A DNA stretch of 64,000 nucleotides from JACPFJ01 sp036504875 (GTDB lineage: Bacteria; Desulfobacterota; Desulfuromonadia; Geobacterales; Pseudopelobacteraceae): assembly GCA_036504875.1 (NCBI GenBank), contig DASXUK010000016.1, positions 60,838 to 124,837 of the forward strand, in the 5' to 3' direction. Positions 36,333 to 45,130 of this stretch are shown here, piece after piece (the first letter of the stretch is position 1; every line of letters starts with the position of its first letter). Position numbers and translations under genes: made by a program. Below the pieces are notes generated by a model. The model did no database searches. It had not been told where the DNA came from and saw nothing but the letters and a program-made list of their open reading frames with translations.

Positions 36333-36998
36333 ATGATACATCCTGCACGAACAGCCCTGCATTTCTCCAATTTCATGATCATGGTGTTGGTCACCCTTTT
36401 AGGAGCCGCCTGTGGACCGGCTTTTGCCGCCGAATCAGAGACCCCTTCGGCTGTCGTGATGCAAGCAGGTGCCGGCCCGGACGCGCCGCTTACTATCGCA
36501 AAAGAAAAGCCGCTTCCCGATCAGTACGGCATGTTGGCGGAATACGGCTACACCTATGATCCTCAGCAGAACATCAGTTTCATGCTCGCCAGGGTGTTTG
36601 CCATTTACGACTATGGTACAGTCTGGCGCCAGGATCGTACTAAGACCATGAGATTCAAGGTGGAAGCAGCGCTAGGTAGCACGCTTACCCCCGGCCAGGA
36701 GCTGATGGCCTCCGCCAATATGCTGGCCCTATTTTACTATCCTGCCAAATTCAAAGATCGGTTGTTTCGCCCCTATGTCGAGGCCGGGATCGGGGTGATC
36801 TATACCGGGTTCAGGGTCAAGGGGCAGGGGCTCCACTACAACTTCAACCCGCTGCTTGGGATAGGTCTCGAGCTGCCACAGGAAGAGGGCAAGAACTTCA
36901 TTGTCGCCATTCGCCTGCATCACCTCTCCAATGCCGGCATAGATCGACAAAACCGTGGGGTCAACTCTGTGGGGCTTCAGATTGGACGGTTTTTTTAA
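36333..36998 (+). CDS. PagL-like acyloxyacyl hydrolase (outer-membrane beta-barrel)
   Basis: A 221-residue exported protein: signal peptide to about residue 33 (ending AAFA-type), then a small beta-barrel with RLHHLSNAGIDRQNRG near the C-terminus, which fits the His-x-Ser motif of lipid A 3-O-deacylase PagL, and a terminal Phe. The Glu that completes the PagL triad (GIES in known members, from memory) reads GVNS here, so activity is uncertain. It starts 41 bases after the CLF-like gene and is probably the last gene of the operon. It could remodel lipid A or a related outer-membrane lipid. Confidence 0.7.
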   Translation: MIHPARTALHFSNFMIMVLVTLLGAACGPAFAAESETPSAVVMQAGAGPDAPLTIAKEKPLPDQYGMLAEYGYTYDPQQNISFMLARVFAIYDYGTVWRQDRTKTMRFKVEAALGSTLTPGQELMASANMLALFYYPAKFKDRLFRPYVEAGIGVIYTGFRVKGQGLHYNFNPLLGIGLELPQEEGKNFIVAIRLHHLSNAGIDRQNRGVNSVGLQIGRFF

Positions 36999-37033
36999 GT
37001 CTTGAAATTCGGGTATTGCGGTCTGAAACCGCA

Positions 37034-37063
37034 TTGACATCGGCTAATTTGTGATGCTATATA
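37034..37063 (+). promoter_or_regulatory. Candidate sigma-70 promoter for the ankyrin gene
   Basis: Perfect -35 TTGACA (37034-37039), 18-base spacer, -10 TATATA (37058-37063), ending 37 bases before the ATG at 37101. A small hairpin (TGCGGT/ACCGCA, about 37017-37034) just upstream may end the preceding transcript. Confidence 0.55.
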
Positions 37064-37100
37064 GGTGCCGAAAATTGCAGATTCAATTAAGGAACCCTAA

Positions 37101-37553
37101 ATGAAAAATAGAATTTTGGCAGCACTGTTTCTTGTTTTTATTGCCGCCCAACCTCTTTATGCAGGAAATAGCCTATCTAAAGCAGCGATCTCCGGAGACC
37201 TCGAGTCGGTTAAAGAAATCGTAAAATCAGGAGAAGGTGTTAACGATATCGATAAATGGGGATGGACCGCTCTGATGTGGTCGGTTTACTATGGCAATAT
37301 CCCGGTAGCAAAGTGGTTCTTGGAAAAAGGTGCAAATCCGGATTTAAAAACCGAAAAGGAATATGGCTCATACTTACCCGGCACCACTGCCCTGATATTG
37401 GCAGCGTCATATGGACATCATGAAGCAGTGGACGCCCTGCTGAAAAAGAAGGCCGATGCGAAGTACGTCGACAGAAAGGGTAAGAAGGCCATAGACTATG
37501 CCCGCGAATACCAATTTGACAGCTGTGTTTCCCTGCTGGAGCGCAGTAAATAA
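37101..37553 (+). CDS. Secreted ankyrin-repeat protein
   Basis: A 150-residue protein with a cleavable signal peptide (MKNRILAALFLVFIAAQPLYA) and about three ankyrin repeats. Diagnostic bits are GWTALMWSVYYGNIPVAKWFLEKGANPD, TTALILAASYGHHEAVDALL and KKAIDYARE. It acts in the periplasm, presumably by protein binding; the partner is unknown. It has its own promoter and a terminator downstream, so it is a single-gene unit between the polyene cluster and the convergent carbamoyltransferase group. Confidence 0.85.
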   Translation: MKNRILAALFLVFIAAQPLYAGNSLSKAAISGDLESVKEIVKSGEGVNDIDKWGWTALMWSVYYGNIPVAKWFLEKGANPDLKTEKEYGSYLPGTTALILAASYGHHEAVDALLKKKADAKYVDRKGKKAIDYAREYQFDSCVSLLERSK

Positions 37554-37603
37554 GGGCTTTGCTTTTCCACAAAAACCACATTACAGCTGGTACTAACAAA
37601 AGC

Positions 37604-37632
37604 GGGAGGCCAATATTGGCCCTCGTTTTTTT
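37604..37632 (+). terminator. Rho-independent terminator after the ankyrin gene
   Basis: A stem built on GGCCAA/TTGGCC with outer GAG/CTC pairing and one bulged C (37604-37624) is followed by GTTTTTTTA (37625-37633). It lies 50 bases after the ankyrin stop and faces the convergent carbamoyltransferase gene. Confidence 0.8.
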
Positions 37633-37777
37633 ATGACAGCAGCTCATGGCGCTGGCTCAGCGGCCGTCAAAAAAACCGCTAGCGCATTACGGTTAGCTTC
37701 TGCAGATTTCTGAAGGAGTTGATTGGATGGTAGTGATTGGGCTGCACGAGGTGACTGCCGGCAGAAGGCGATGCAAT

Positions 37778-39520
37778 CTATAGCCTTCGGTTGGCTGCTG
37801 AAGCGGCCTGAACTCCTGCCTCCTGTTTGCTGAGCATGAAGTTACCCATGAACAGGGCATCAATGGGGGCCTTGCAGTAACATTCCAAGGCGTCGGAAGG
37901 TGAGCAGACGATCGGCTCATGAAAGTTGAAGCTGGTGTTGATCAAAACCGCATAGCCGGTCAATCTTTCAAATTCCAACAGCAGATCATACATGGCGGGA
38001 TTCCACTCTCTGGTGATGATCTGGATTCTGGCGGTTCCATCCACATGGGTTATGCCGGGGAGCTTGTCCTGATATTCGCGCTTAACGGAAGTCGTCACCA
38101 GCATATAGCGGGTCAATTCCGAAACTGGCTCCTGGTCAAAGTATTTCAAAGCAGCCTCAATAGTGGCTATTGGGGCGAACGGCCGGAAATACTCTCTTTT
38201 TTTGACCTCTGCATTCAAATATTCTTTGATTTCACTGGAAAATGGGCTGGCCAGCAAGGAACGGTTTCCTAGTGCCCGGGGGCCGCACTCCATCCTTCCC
38301 TGAAACCAGCCGATTATTTTATTGTTCTTCAGAGCCAAAGCTGCTTCCAGCCATGGTTTGTCCACCTGCCGGTAGGATAAGTTCCGGCTCTGAATGGCCG
38401 CCAGTATCTCCGTACTGCTGTACGCCGGACCTTGATAGGGGGAGAAATATGGATATCTATCCGGCGGATCCTGGCACAATGAATGGGCGGCATACAGGGC
38501 GGCACCCGCTGCTCCCCCGCTATCCGATGGAAAAGGGGGAACAAAGGTATGTTCGTGGCTATTGCTTTGCAGAATCTCCTTATTGATATCGCAGTTGAGA
38601 AATACCCCTCCTGACAAACAGAGATGCCTGTTGCCGGACGCGGCCCCGGCGTGTCGTATGATATGCAGGATCGTCTCTTTAATGCTGTTTTGCATGCTGC
38701 AGGCGATGTCGAAATGACGTTGCTCAAGGGGTTCATCCCGATGGCGCTTCCTGCCGAACTCCTTACCTAGTCCTGTTTCGCTAAAATTCCAGAGTCCCAG
38801 ATATTTCTTATTAAGCAGTGTGTATCTACCGTCAGGTTTCAGTCCGATGATACAGCGGAAGGCATCACTGAAGGTATTCCGGCCGAAAGAGGCCAGGGCC
38901 ATGGTCTTTCCTTCCTGATATATGTCAAAGCCCAAAAAATTGGTGAACGTCGTATAGAGGATGCCCAGGGAATCCCAGGTGGGAGCCTGCCATTGAAGGC
39001 AGAACCTGCCGTTTGTCATAGAGAAAACCGATGTGGAACAGTTTTCGCCGTGGCCATCCACGACCAAGACATCAGCATTTTCGCGGTTGAAGGGGGACAG
39101 GTAATAACTGGAGGCGGCGTGGGCCAGGTGGTGGTCGACCCAGACGATCCGCCCCCTGAATTCGCCCGGGAAGAGTTTGTTGATGGTCCTCTTCAGCCGC
39201 AATGATGCCAAGATGGATCTAATGTTCTTCGGAGGTGCGGAATTTTTCAAGATCTGGAGGTAGATCAGCGGGGCTATAATAAATTTAAAAATTTCTGCCG
39301 CAGCGGCCTTGTAAGGATTCCAGTTAAAGGCGATGATATCAACGTCAGAAAGCCGTACCTTCCCGGTTTTTAATACAAATTGAATTGCATTTAATGGAAA
39401 GGCCTCGGTGTGCTTGATACGGTTCAGGCGCTCCTCCTCCACATTGGCAGCGAGCACGCCATCTTTGATGAGGCAGGCTGCTGAATCATGGACAAAGGCC
39501 GATATTCCGAGAATTATCAT
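37778..39520 (-). CDS. NodU/CmcH-family carbamoyltransferase
   Basis: A 580-residue carbamoyltransferase. The N-terminal ASKHA/Kae1-like domain starts ILGISAFVHDSAACLIKDG, with NVEEERLNRIKHTEAFP, VWVDHHLAHAASSYYLSPF (metal/ATP-site His residues) and VDGHGENCSTSVF. The C-terminal YrdC-like carbamoyl-transfer part has FQGRMECGPRALGNRSLLASP and AVLINTSFNFHEPIV. Family members transfer carbamoyl from carbamoyl phosphate to hydroxyls of sugars or antibiotics. It is the last gene of a minus-strand group with a glycosyltransferase and a deacetylase, so a sugar hydroxyl is the likely acceptor. Confidence 0.88.
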   Translation of the reverse strand: MIILGISAFVHDSAACLIKDGVLAANVEEERLNRIKHTEAFPLNAIQFVLKTGKVRLSDVDIIAFNWNPYKAAAAEIFKFIIAPLIYLQILKNSAPPKNIRSILASLRLKRTINKLFPGEFRGRIVWVDHHLAHAASSYYLSPFNRENADVLVVDGHGENCSTSVFSMTNGRFCLQWQAPTWDSLGILYTTFTNFLGFDIYQEGKTMALASFGRNTFSDAFRCIIGLKPDGRYTLLNKKYLGLWNFSETGLGKEFGRKRHRDEPLEQRHFDIACSMQNSIKETILHIIRHAGAASGNRHLCLSGGVFLNCDINKEILQSNSHEHTFVPPFPSDSGGAAGAALYAAHSLCQDPPDRYPYFSPYQGPAYSSTEILAAIQSRNLSYRQVDKPWLEAALALKNNKIIGWFQGRMECGPRALGNRSLLASPFSSEIKEYLNAEVKKREYFRPFAPIATIEAALKYFDQEPVSELTRYMLVTTSVKREYQDKLPGITHVDGTARIQIITREWNPAMYDLLLEFERLTGYAVLINTSFNFHEPIVCSPSDALECYCKAPIDALFMGNFMLSKQEAGVQAASAANRRL

Positions 39521-39550
39521 TACGTCTGCTCCAGAAGCGTCAGGGAAAAT

Positions 39551-40828
39551 TTATAGTTTGGGTCGAGGTTCAGATTTAATAATGTCTTGATTGGGCAGAT
39601 CCTCTTGCACTTTGCGCCAGCGATAGGAGCGAATCAATAGATAAGTGGCGAGTGCCCCAGCCCCTCCGATTAGCGGCCCAAGTAGAAGTGCCCCGAGCAG
39701 CCACTCCCAGAGCCGGAAATGGATTTCATTAACTAGCGTATGCCGGTTGAACTGATACCAAAACTCGCCATGGATCAGGAAGTGACCGAGCTCGATACAC
39801 AGGAAAGGCACGAAAGGTGCGCAACAGATGTTGCTGGCGCCTACCGCTGCAAGCTTGTTGAGATGAAGTTTATGGCAGGCGTAGACAGTGATCGCAATCC
39901 CGAACGGTATGATCGGCAGCGCTCCGAGGAAGATGCCAATCCAGACGGCGGCAGCCAGCTGCGCCGGGGATGAGTGGACCTGGCTGAGTGCTTTGAAATA
40001 CAGGGCCGGCTGAAAAAGGCTTGGCATCTTGTCAGCATCGGCTTTCCTTGGGAACAGCCGGCGGTGTGGCCAGGGGATCAGGGAGCGGGTCACCAGCAAG
40101 GTGTGCAGACAACTCAGGCGCAGATTATCTTTTATTTTGTGAAAATGCGAAACACGCTCATCTCCCGGAGGGTAGTAAACTGAGACCGGTACCGAGAGTA
40201 CAGGCAGGCCAGCCCAGCTTCCGCGTACCAGCACCTCTATCTCAAAGGTATAACGACGGGAAATAAACCGGGTGCGCTGGAGAAACTCGACCGGATAGAG
40301 CCTGTAGCCGCTCTGGGTATCGGGAAGCGTCTGGCCGCATTCAAGCCGCACCCAGAAATTTGAGAAGTCCCTGCCGAAAAGGCTTGAGCGCGGTACGTTC
40401 AAGGTGTCCATGTTACGGGCACCGATGATGATCGCCGGCCAGCAGGAGCAGGCCGCTTCCAGGAGCAGTTTCGCATCGGCCGGGTCATGTTGTCCGTCAG
40501 CGTCGATTGTCAGGATCGCCTGATAGCCCCAACTTTTTGCGAGCTCCGCCGCTGCTATTATGGCTCCCCCCTTGCCGCTGTTGACCGGCAGGCGGTGGCG
40601 CCCAACAAGAAGCTCGGCAACGGCGTCGATGCTGTTGTCGGTGCTGCCGTCATCCAGGACCAGAACAGCAAAACCTTGGTCGAGCGCTCGCCGGGCCACT
40701 TCCTGCACTGTTTTTGCGTGGTTATATACCGGGATGACCACAAGGGTTTTGGGCCCTGCGATTTCTGTATGTGATGCCGGCACCGGGGGTGGGGCAAGTA
40801 ATTGGGCTTTATTCACGGAGACTACCAT
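39551..40828 (-). CDS. Family 2 glycosyltransferase fused to DUF2062
   Basis: A 425-residue fusion. Residues about 25-240 are a GT2 domain: LVVIPVYNHAKTV, VLDDGSTDNS, and LTIDADGQHDP holding the DxD. The C-terminal ~150 residues are a DUF2062 membrane domain with several hydrophobic helices (WIGIFLGALPIIPFG, LLGALLLGPLIGGAGALATYLL). GT2-DUF2062 proteins are recurrent in aryl-polyene clusters. This supports linking the minus-strand group to the polyene operon and suggests glycosylation of a lipid-type acceptor at the membrane. Its ATG overlaps the upstream gene by seven bases. Confidence 0.85.
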   Translation of the reverse strand: MVVSVNKAQLLAPPPVPASHTEIAGPKTLVVIPVYNHAKTVQEVARRALDQGFAVLVLDDGSTDNSIDAVAELLVGRHRLPVNSGKGGAIIAAAELAKSWGYQAILTIDADGQHDPADAKLLLEAACSCWPAIIIGARNMDTLNVPRSSLFGRDFSNFWVRLECGQTLPDTQSGYRLYPVEFLQRTRFISRRYTFEIEVLVRGSWAGLPVLSVPVSVYYPPGDERVSHFHKIKDNLRLSCLHTLLVTRSLIPWPHRRLFPRKADADKMPSLFQPALYFKALSQVHSSPAQLAAAVWIGIFLGALPIIPFGIAITVYACHKLHLNKLAAVGASNICCAPFVPFLCIELGHFLIHGEFWYQFNRHTLVNEIHFRLWEWLLGALLLGPLIGGAGALATYLLIRSYRWRKVQEDLPNQDIIKSEPRPKL

Positions 40829-42306
40829 TCTTCGGCCGGCACGGCGGATACGGCGGGGGCGCCGGCCCTGCGGGCAACCACCTCCAGTAGCATGCCGCCC
40901 GAAAAAAGCGATTTGAAGAGGTGGGATAAGATCTCGATCTGCTCGAAACCGGCCGCAGCCAGCATCGATTCGATCTCGCGTCGGCTGTAGGCCCTCAGCC
41001 AGAGACCCTGTCTCATGGCGTTTCCAATCTGGGTGAAGAGCCTGAGCAGTGAGCTGCGGGCGGTAATGAAATAAACTGTCCCGCCCGGTTCGATATTGTG
41101 CGCCAGCCGTCCTAAAAAAGCAGGCAAGTCGGAGAGATATTCAAGCGACGAAAAAGCGCAGACCTGTGAAAAAGGCCCCTTTAACTCCATCGTCTCCACA
41201 TTCCCCTTTAGAATGGTGATATTCGTTATCCCCTCTGCGCTGGCCTTTTTCTCCAGAAGAGCCAACATGTTTCCGGAAATGTCGGTAGCCACCACCTCTG
41301 TGCAGTTGCGGGAGATCTCCAAGGTGAAGATGCCGGTGCCTGCGCCGATCTCCAGCACCCGCCCCGTACCTGAAAATAACTCAGGGATACGCGCAGAGAA
41401 CAGCTTCTGTTCAGTTAGACGGGAAAGAGAGACCGGTGAGGTGAACTGTTCATCATCGTAGGTCGCGGCCAGGCCGTTGTAGAAAAGTTCAGCCGCATTG
41501 GGCACGGAGAGCGAGGCACCACTTTGCATGACCTCTTTACCAATCAGCCGGGCAAGCGGAATAATCTCAAGTCCTCTCGCCTTTAGTCCCTCAATCAGAC
41601 TGGAGAATTCATTTAGCAGATAGGCCACATCCCGATGTCGCGGGGCAATATCGTGGAGCAGGATTATGTCACCAGGAACCACCTTTGCCAAGAGCCTCTG
41701 CGCCAGTTTTTTCAAGCGTCGGTTCCCCATGTCATAGCCTCGGAGGCTGAAGTTGACGCAGAACATGCCGTTTTCCAGCAATACCCGCCAGAGATTGGGA
41801 TTGGTGATGCCGACCGGAGGACGAAAAGCAAACGGTACAATTCCGAATTGCCTGAACATTGTTTGGGCCGAGGCAACCTCGCGTCTGAGAACGGTAGCCC
41901 CTTTAAGCATCAAAAAGGGAAAGTGACTGTAAGAATGGTTTCCGATCGTGTGACCACCGGCAAGAATCGCCTTGACGATCTCTGGGTATTTCTCGGCCCG
42001 TTTACCGGTTATAAAGAAAGTGGCAGTTACATCATGCCGCGCCAGGATCTCCAGAAGCTGCGGGGTTACTTTTGGATCTGGACCGTCGTCAAAGGTGAGG
42101 CTCAACCCCTTTGATCCCTTTATCCCCTTGCTTGTGATGGGCAGGAAGAAGCTCAAACTGGGGAAAAGTGGCGTGATAAAATAGGCTAAAATAAGGATGA
42201 TGAGCGGCAGAGGTGCCAGGTTGGCATTGAAAAAAAGCAGAATGGTAAAAAGCTGAAATGCGCCCAAGGCGACAAAATGAGCCGGACACAGCGGACAAAT
42301 CATCAA
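40822..42306 (-). CDS. Polysaccharide deacetylase-methyltransferase fusion
   Basis: A 494-residue fusion. Two N-terminal hydrophobic helices (about 10-60) are followed by a NodB-homology domain: LTFDDGPDP, HTIGNHSYSHFP, FRPPVGITN and IILLHDIAPRH, with the metal-binding Asp/His set intact. Residues about 300-490 are a class I SAM methyltransferase: RVLEIGAGTGIFTLEI, VATDISGNML, and the ending YSRREIESMLAAAGFEQIEI. A methyltransferase joined to a membrane-anchored deacetylase is unusual. It could deacetylate a sugar such as GlcNAc and methylate a product or partner lipid. Coupled to the glycosyltransferase by overlap. Confidence 0.85.
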   Translation of the reverse strand: MMICPLCPAHFVALGAFQLFTILLFFNANLAPLPLIILILAYFITPLFPSLSFFLPITSKGIKGSKGLSLTFDDGPDPKVTPQLLEILARHDVTATFFITGKRAEKYPEIVKAILAGGHTIGNHSYSHFPFLMLKGATVLRREVASAQTMFRQFGIVPFAFRPPVGITNPNLWRVLLENGMFCVNFSLRGYDMGNRRLKKLAQRLLAKVVPGDIILLHDIAPRHRDVAYLLNEFSSLIEGLKARGLEIIPLARLIGKEVMQSGASLSVPNAAELFYNGLAATYDDEQFTSPVSLSRLTEQKLFSARIPELFSGTGRVLEIGAGTGIFTLEISRNCTEVVATDISGNMLALLEKKASAEGITNITILKGNVETMELKGPFSQVCAFSSLEYLSDLPAFLGRLAHNIEPGGTVYFITARSSLLRLFTQIGNAMRQGLWLRAYSRREIESMLAAAGFEQIEILSHLFKSLFSGGMLLEVVARRAGAPAVSAVPAEEW

Positions 42307-42418
42307 TCATTACCTTATCAAGAGTTTAAGGGAGCCGTCGCCGCCCTGGTTGTAACAGCAGCAACTCCTCTATTCAAAAAGTATCATGATTGAAATGATT
42401 TAAAATGTCAAACAAGGA

Positions 42419-43387
42419 TCATGGACTTGCGCCCGTGCCGGCTGGGGATTTTATCGATATAGCGCGTATATAACTGTTCCAGGCGGCGAGGTAATTCGAG
42501 CTGTCAAGCTTGAAGACATTGCAGTGCCCCCCTCCATTAATGATATGCAGCATTTTTGGCTCTGCCGCCCGCGCAAAAAGCCGCCTGGACATTTCCAGAG
42601 GAGCTACCTCGTCGTTTTCGCCGTGAATCAGCAGCAGCGGCACGCCGACTGTTGCGATTTTAGCAAGATTGTCAAAGTGCAAATCAATACCCCACCACCC
42701 GACCGTATAATAACCGAGCGGGGAAAGGTGTCTTATAATGTCCTCCATGCGTGTGAAGGAGCTCTCCATCACAAGTCCTGCCGGAGGCAACTCCCTCGCC
42801 ATCTGGAGCGCTACTGCAGCACCCAGTGATTGACCAAAGAAGATCATCTGCTCGTGCTGCCAGCCACGTCCCTCAAGATAAAACAGGGCACCACGTGCAT
42901 CCTCGTAAAGGTCGTTTTCCCTTACCGGCTCTCCCCCGCTTTTTCCGTAACCACGGTAGTCAAAGATGAAGATCGGAAAGCCCTGGCCGTGCAACAGACC
43001 GATATACTCAAGGTTGTCGGAGAGATTCCCGGCATTGCCGTGACAAAATAGTAAGAGTGGGATTCCTGGTGTACCGGCAATCAGCCAACCGTTCAGGTTC
43101 ACGCCGTCACGGGCCTGAAACCATATTTCCTCATAGGGTATGCTGCTCTTGGCCGGAGTGGCGACGATTTCTTTTTTAGGTGTGAAGATAAAGCGGTTTA
43201 TTACGGCACAGCCCAAAAAAGTCAGTAAAAAAAGCAGCAGGACCGCATGCAGCAACGCATGTCCGCCGCACCTTCTGGTGGGCAGCAGACCTTTTAGATG
43301 TGCCAGGTTGGCAGCTGAGAGCCACTTTACGGACCTTATTGCTCGCGGCAGAACGGGTTTAAAGAATGCATTACTGACTGCGGACAT
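42419..43387 (-). CDS. Membrane-anchored alpha/beta hydrolase (Bem46/ABHD13-like)
   Basis: A 322-residue serine hydrolase. A TM anchor at about 47-65 (AVLLLFLLTFLGCAVI) is followed by LLFCHGNAGN (oxyanion region), FDYRGYGKSGGEP, the nucleophile elbow FGQSLGAAVAL, HGENDEVAP (Asp) and GGGHCN (His). All three catalytic residues are visible. It lies 112 bases upstream of the deacetylase fusion on the same strand and may be the first gene of that operon. The natural substrate is unknown; a lipid ester is possible. Confidence 0.8.
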   Translation of the reverse strand: MSAVSNAFFKPVLPRAIRSVKWLSAANLAHLKGLLPTRRCGGHALLHAVLLLFLLTFLGCAVINRFIFTPKKEIVATPAKSSIPYEEIWFQARDGVNLNGWLIAGTPGIPLLLFCHGNAGNLSDNLEYIGLLHGQGFPIFIFDYRGYGKSGGEPVRENDLYEDARGALFYLEGRGWQHEQMIFFGQSLGAAVALQMARELPPAGLVMESSFTRMEDIIRHLSPLGYYTVGWWGIDLHFDNLAKIATVGVPLLLIHGENDEVAPLEMSRRLFARAAEPKMLHIINGGGHCNVFKLDSSNYLAAWNSYIRAISIKSPAGTGASP

Positions 43388-43773
43388 AGTTTGGTTCTAT
43401 ATGTTTTAGGCTGTTGTTACCTCTCACTTAAACAGTCCTCCCACCACTAGCTCAATAATCTATTACCAATTGCATTTGCTACCGCACCAAAATGCAAGAA
43501 CCGAAGCATGTATTTAAACTTTACAGTAACAACGCATGATTTCAATTTAGTCGGCAATGTCTGCAGTACTAATATTAAAAACAAAAAATATGTAATCTAT
43601 AACTAATTTATGCTAAGTGTTGGTCGCTGCGCGGATCAGTAATCCTGACCTTACCCCATTGATTGAACCAAAATGAAGAGCGGATCACCTTCTGGACAGT
43701 CATCATTCTCGCTTCCTTATTGGCGCTACCTTGCGCTGATCGGCAAATAAAGAAACATCAACGGGGGCGAATA
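43388..43773. other. Non-coding gap between divergent hydrolase and MFS genes
   Basis: AT-rich stretch of 386 bases that should hold the promoters of both divergent genes. I see no gene, tRNA or convincing repeat. A leader frame from the TTG at 43663 runs into the MFS gene but has no ribosome site, and I do not count it as coding. Confidence 0.4.
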
Positions 43774-45042
43774 ATGCCATTAGATCGGAATGAAACCCAG
43801 CCTGGAGTCCTGGCCAATAAAGCTTCATCCATGAGAATTTTGAGCCTGCCGGTGATAGTGGCGGCCCTGGGATATTTCGTGGATATTTATGACCTGGTCT
43901 TATTCAGCATTGTCAGAGTACCGAGCCTGAAAGGGATCGGCATTTCCGGGGCCGATCTGATCGACAAGGGCGTTTTTCTGCTAAATATGCAGATGGTCGG
44001 CATGCTGATCGGTGGAATTTTATGGGGTGTTTTGGCAGACCGCAAAGGTAGGATCAAGATCATGTTCGGTTCGATCTTTCTCTATTCGATAGCAAATTTG
44101 GCCAATGCAATGGTCAGTTCAATCGAGGCCTATGCCATGCTGCGCTTTATAGCCGGGATCGGCCTGGCCGGAGAGTTGGGAGCCGGGATTACCCTGGTGA
44201 GCGAGGTGCTGCATAAGTCGATCCGTGGTTATGGCACCATGGTTGTAGCCTCGGTGGGGGTTTCCGGTGCGATTTTGGCCAATTTTGTAGCCAAAGGCTT
44301 TGACTGGCGCACAGCCTTCATCATCGGGGGGCTGTTGGGAATGATGCTGCTGTTTCTGAGGATTACGGTGGCCGAATCCGGGATGTTCAAAGGGCTGGAG
44401 GAGAGCGATCGGCCGCGCGGCAACTTCCTGGCCCTGTTTACTTCAAAAGACCGCTTCGGCCGCTTTATACACTCGATCCTGATCGGCGTTCCGACCTGGT
44501 TTGTGGTCGGGATTCTGATCACATTTTCACCTGAGTTTGCTAAAACTCTGCTGGTCCAGGGACCTGTCAGTGCCGGTAATGCCGTTATGTTCTGCTATCT
44601 TGGACTGGTCTTCGGCGACTTTGCCAGCGGCCTGATCAGCCAGCTTCTGCAAAGCCGGAGAAAGGTGGTACTGATCTTTCTTGGGTTAACCGGAGCGGGA
44701 ATCGCCGTCTACTTTATGAGCAAGGGTGTCTCTGTCGCCACCTTTTACGGGGTCTGCACTTTTCTTGGTTTTGCCAGCGGCTATTGGGCTATTTTTGTCA
44801 CCATTGCCGCCGAACAGTTTGGTACCAACCTGCGCGCCACGGTGGCCACGGCGGTTCCCAATTTTGTGCGTGGCATGGTAGTGCCGATTACGATTCTTTT
44901 TCAAGTGCTTCGCAAAGGTTTGGGTTTGGAGGGCGGGGCGTTAGTTGTGGGAGGGATGTGCATGCTGGTGGCGCTTTTTTCTCTATGGCGGTTAAAAGAG
45001 ACCTTCCACAAAGATCTGGACTACTTTGAGGAGTATATCTGA
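43774..45042 (+). CDS. MFS transporter (sugar/metabolite:H+ symporter type)
   Basis: A 422-residue, 12-helix major facilitator protein. The loop 2-3 signature is GILWGVLADRKGRIKIM, and VDIYDLVLFSIVRV in helix 1 resembles the MHS symporters for organic acids and aromatic compounds. The start is the ATG at 43774 with GGGGGCG upstream; the longer TTG frame adds a segment with no family match. It is monocistronic and ends in a bidirectional-looking terminator. The substrate is not determinable. Confidence 0.82.
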   Translation: MPLDRNETQPGVLANKASSMRILSLPVIVAALGYFVDIYDLVLFSIVRVPSLKGIGISGADLIDKGVFLLNMQMVGMLIGGILWGVLADRKGRIKIMFGSIFLYSIANLANAMVSSIEAYAMLRFIAGIGLAGELGAGITLVSEVLHKSIRGYGTMVVASVGVSGAILANFVAKGFDWRTAFIIGGLLGMMLLFLRITVAESGMFKGLEESDRPRGNFLALFTSKDRFGRFIHSILIGVPTWFVVGILITFSPEFAKTLLVQGPVSAGNAVMFCYLGLVFGDFASGLISQLLQSRRKVVLIFLGLTGAGIAVYFMSKGVSVATFYGVCTFLGFASGYWAIFVTIAAEQFGTNLRATVATAVPNFVRGMVVPITILFQVLRKGLGLEGGALVVGGMCMLVALFSLWRLKETFHKDLDYFEEYI

Positions 45043-45067
45043 AACAATAAAAAAAGGTTGGCTGAAC

Positions 45068-45093
45068 AAACCGCTCTTAAAAGGCGGTTTTTT
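45068..45093. terminator. Terminator between convergent MFS and diguanylate cyclase genes
   Basis: Inverted repeat AAACCGC (45068-45074)/GCGGTTT (45084-45090) followed by TTTTTT on the plus strand. On the minus strand the left arm is preceded by A-rich sequence, so it may serve both genes. Confidence 0.8.
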
Positions 45094-45130
45094 CATTTTA
45101 TAATGGGCTGTTACAATTCCGGCTGTTTTA

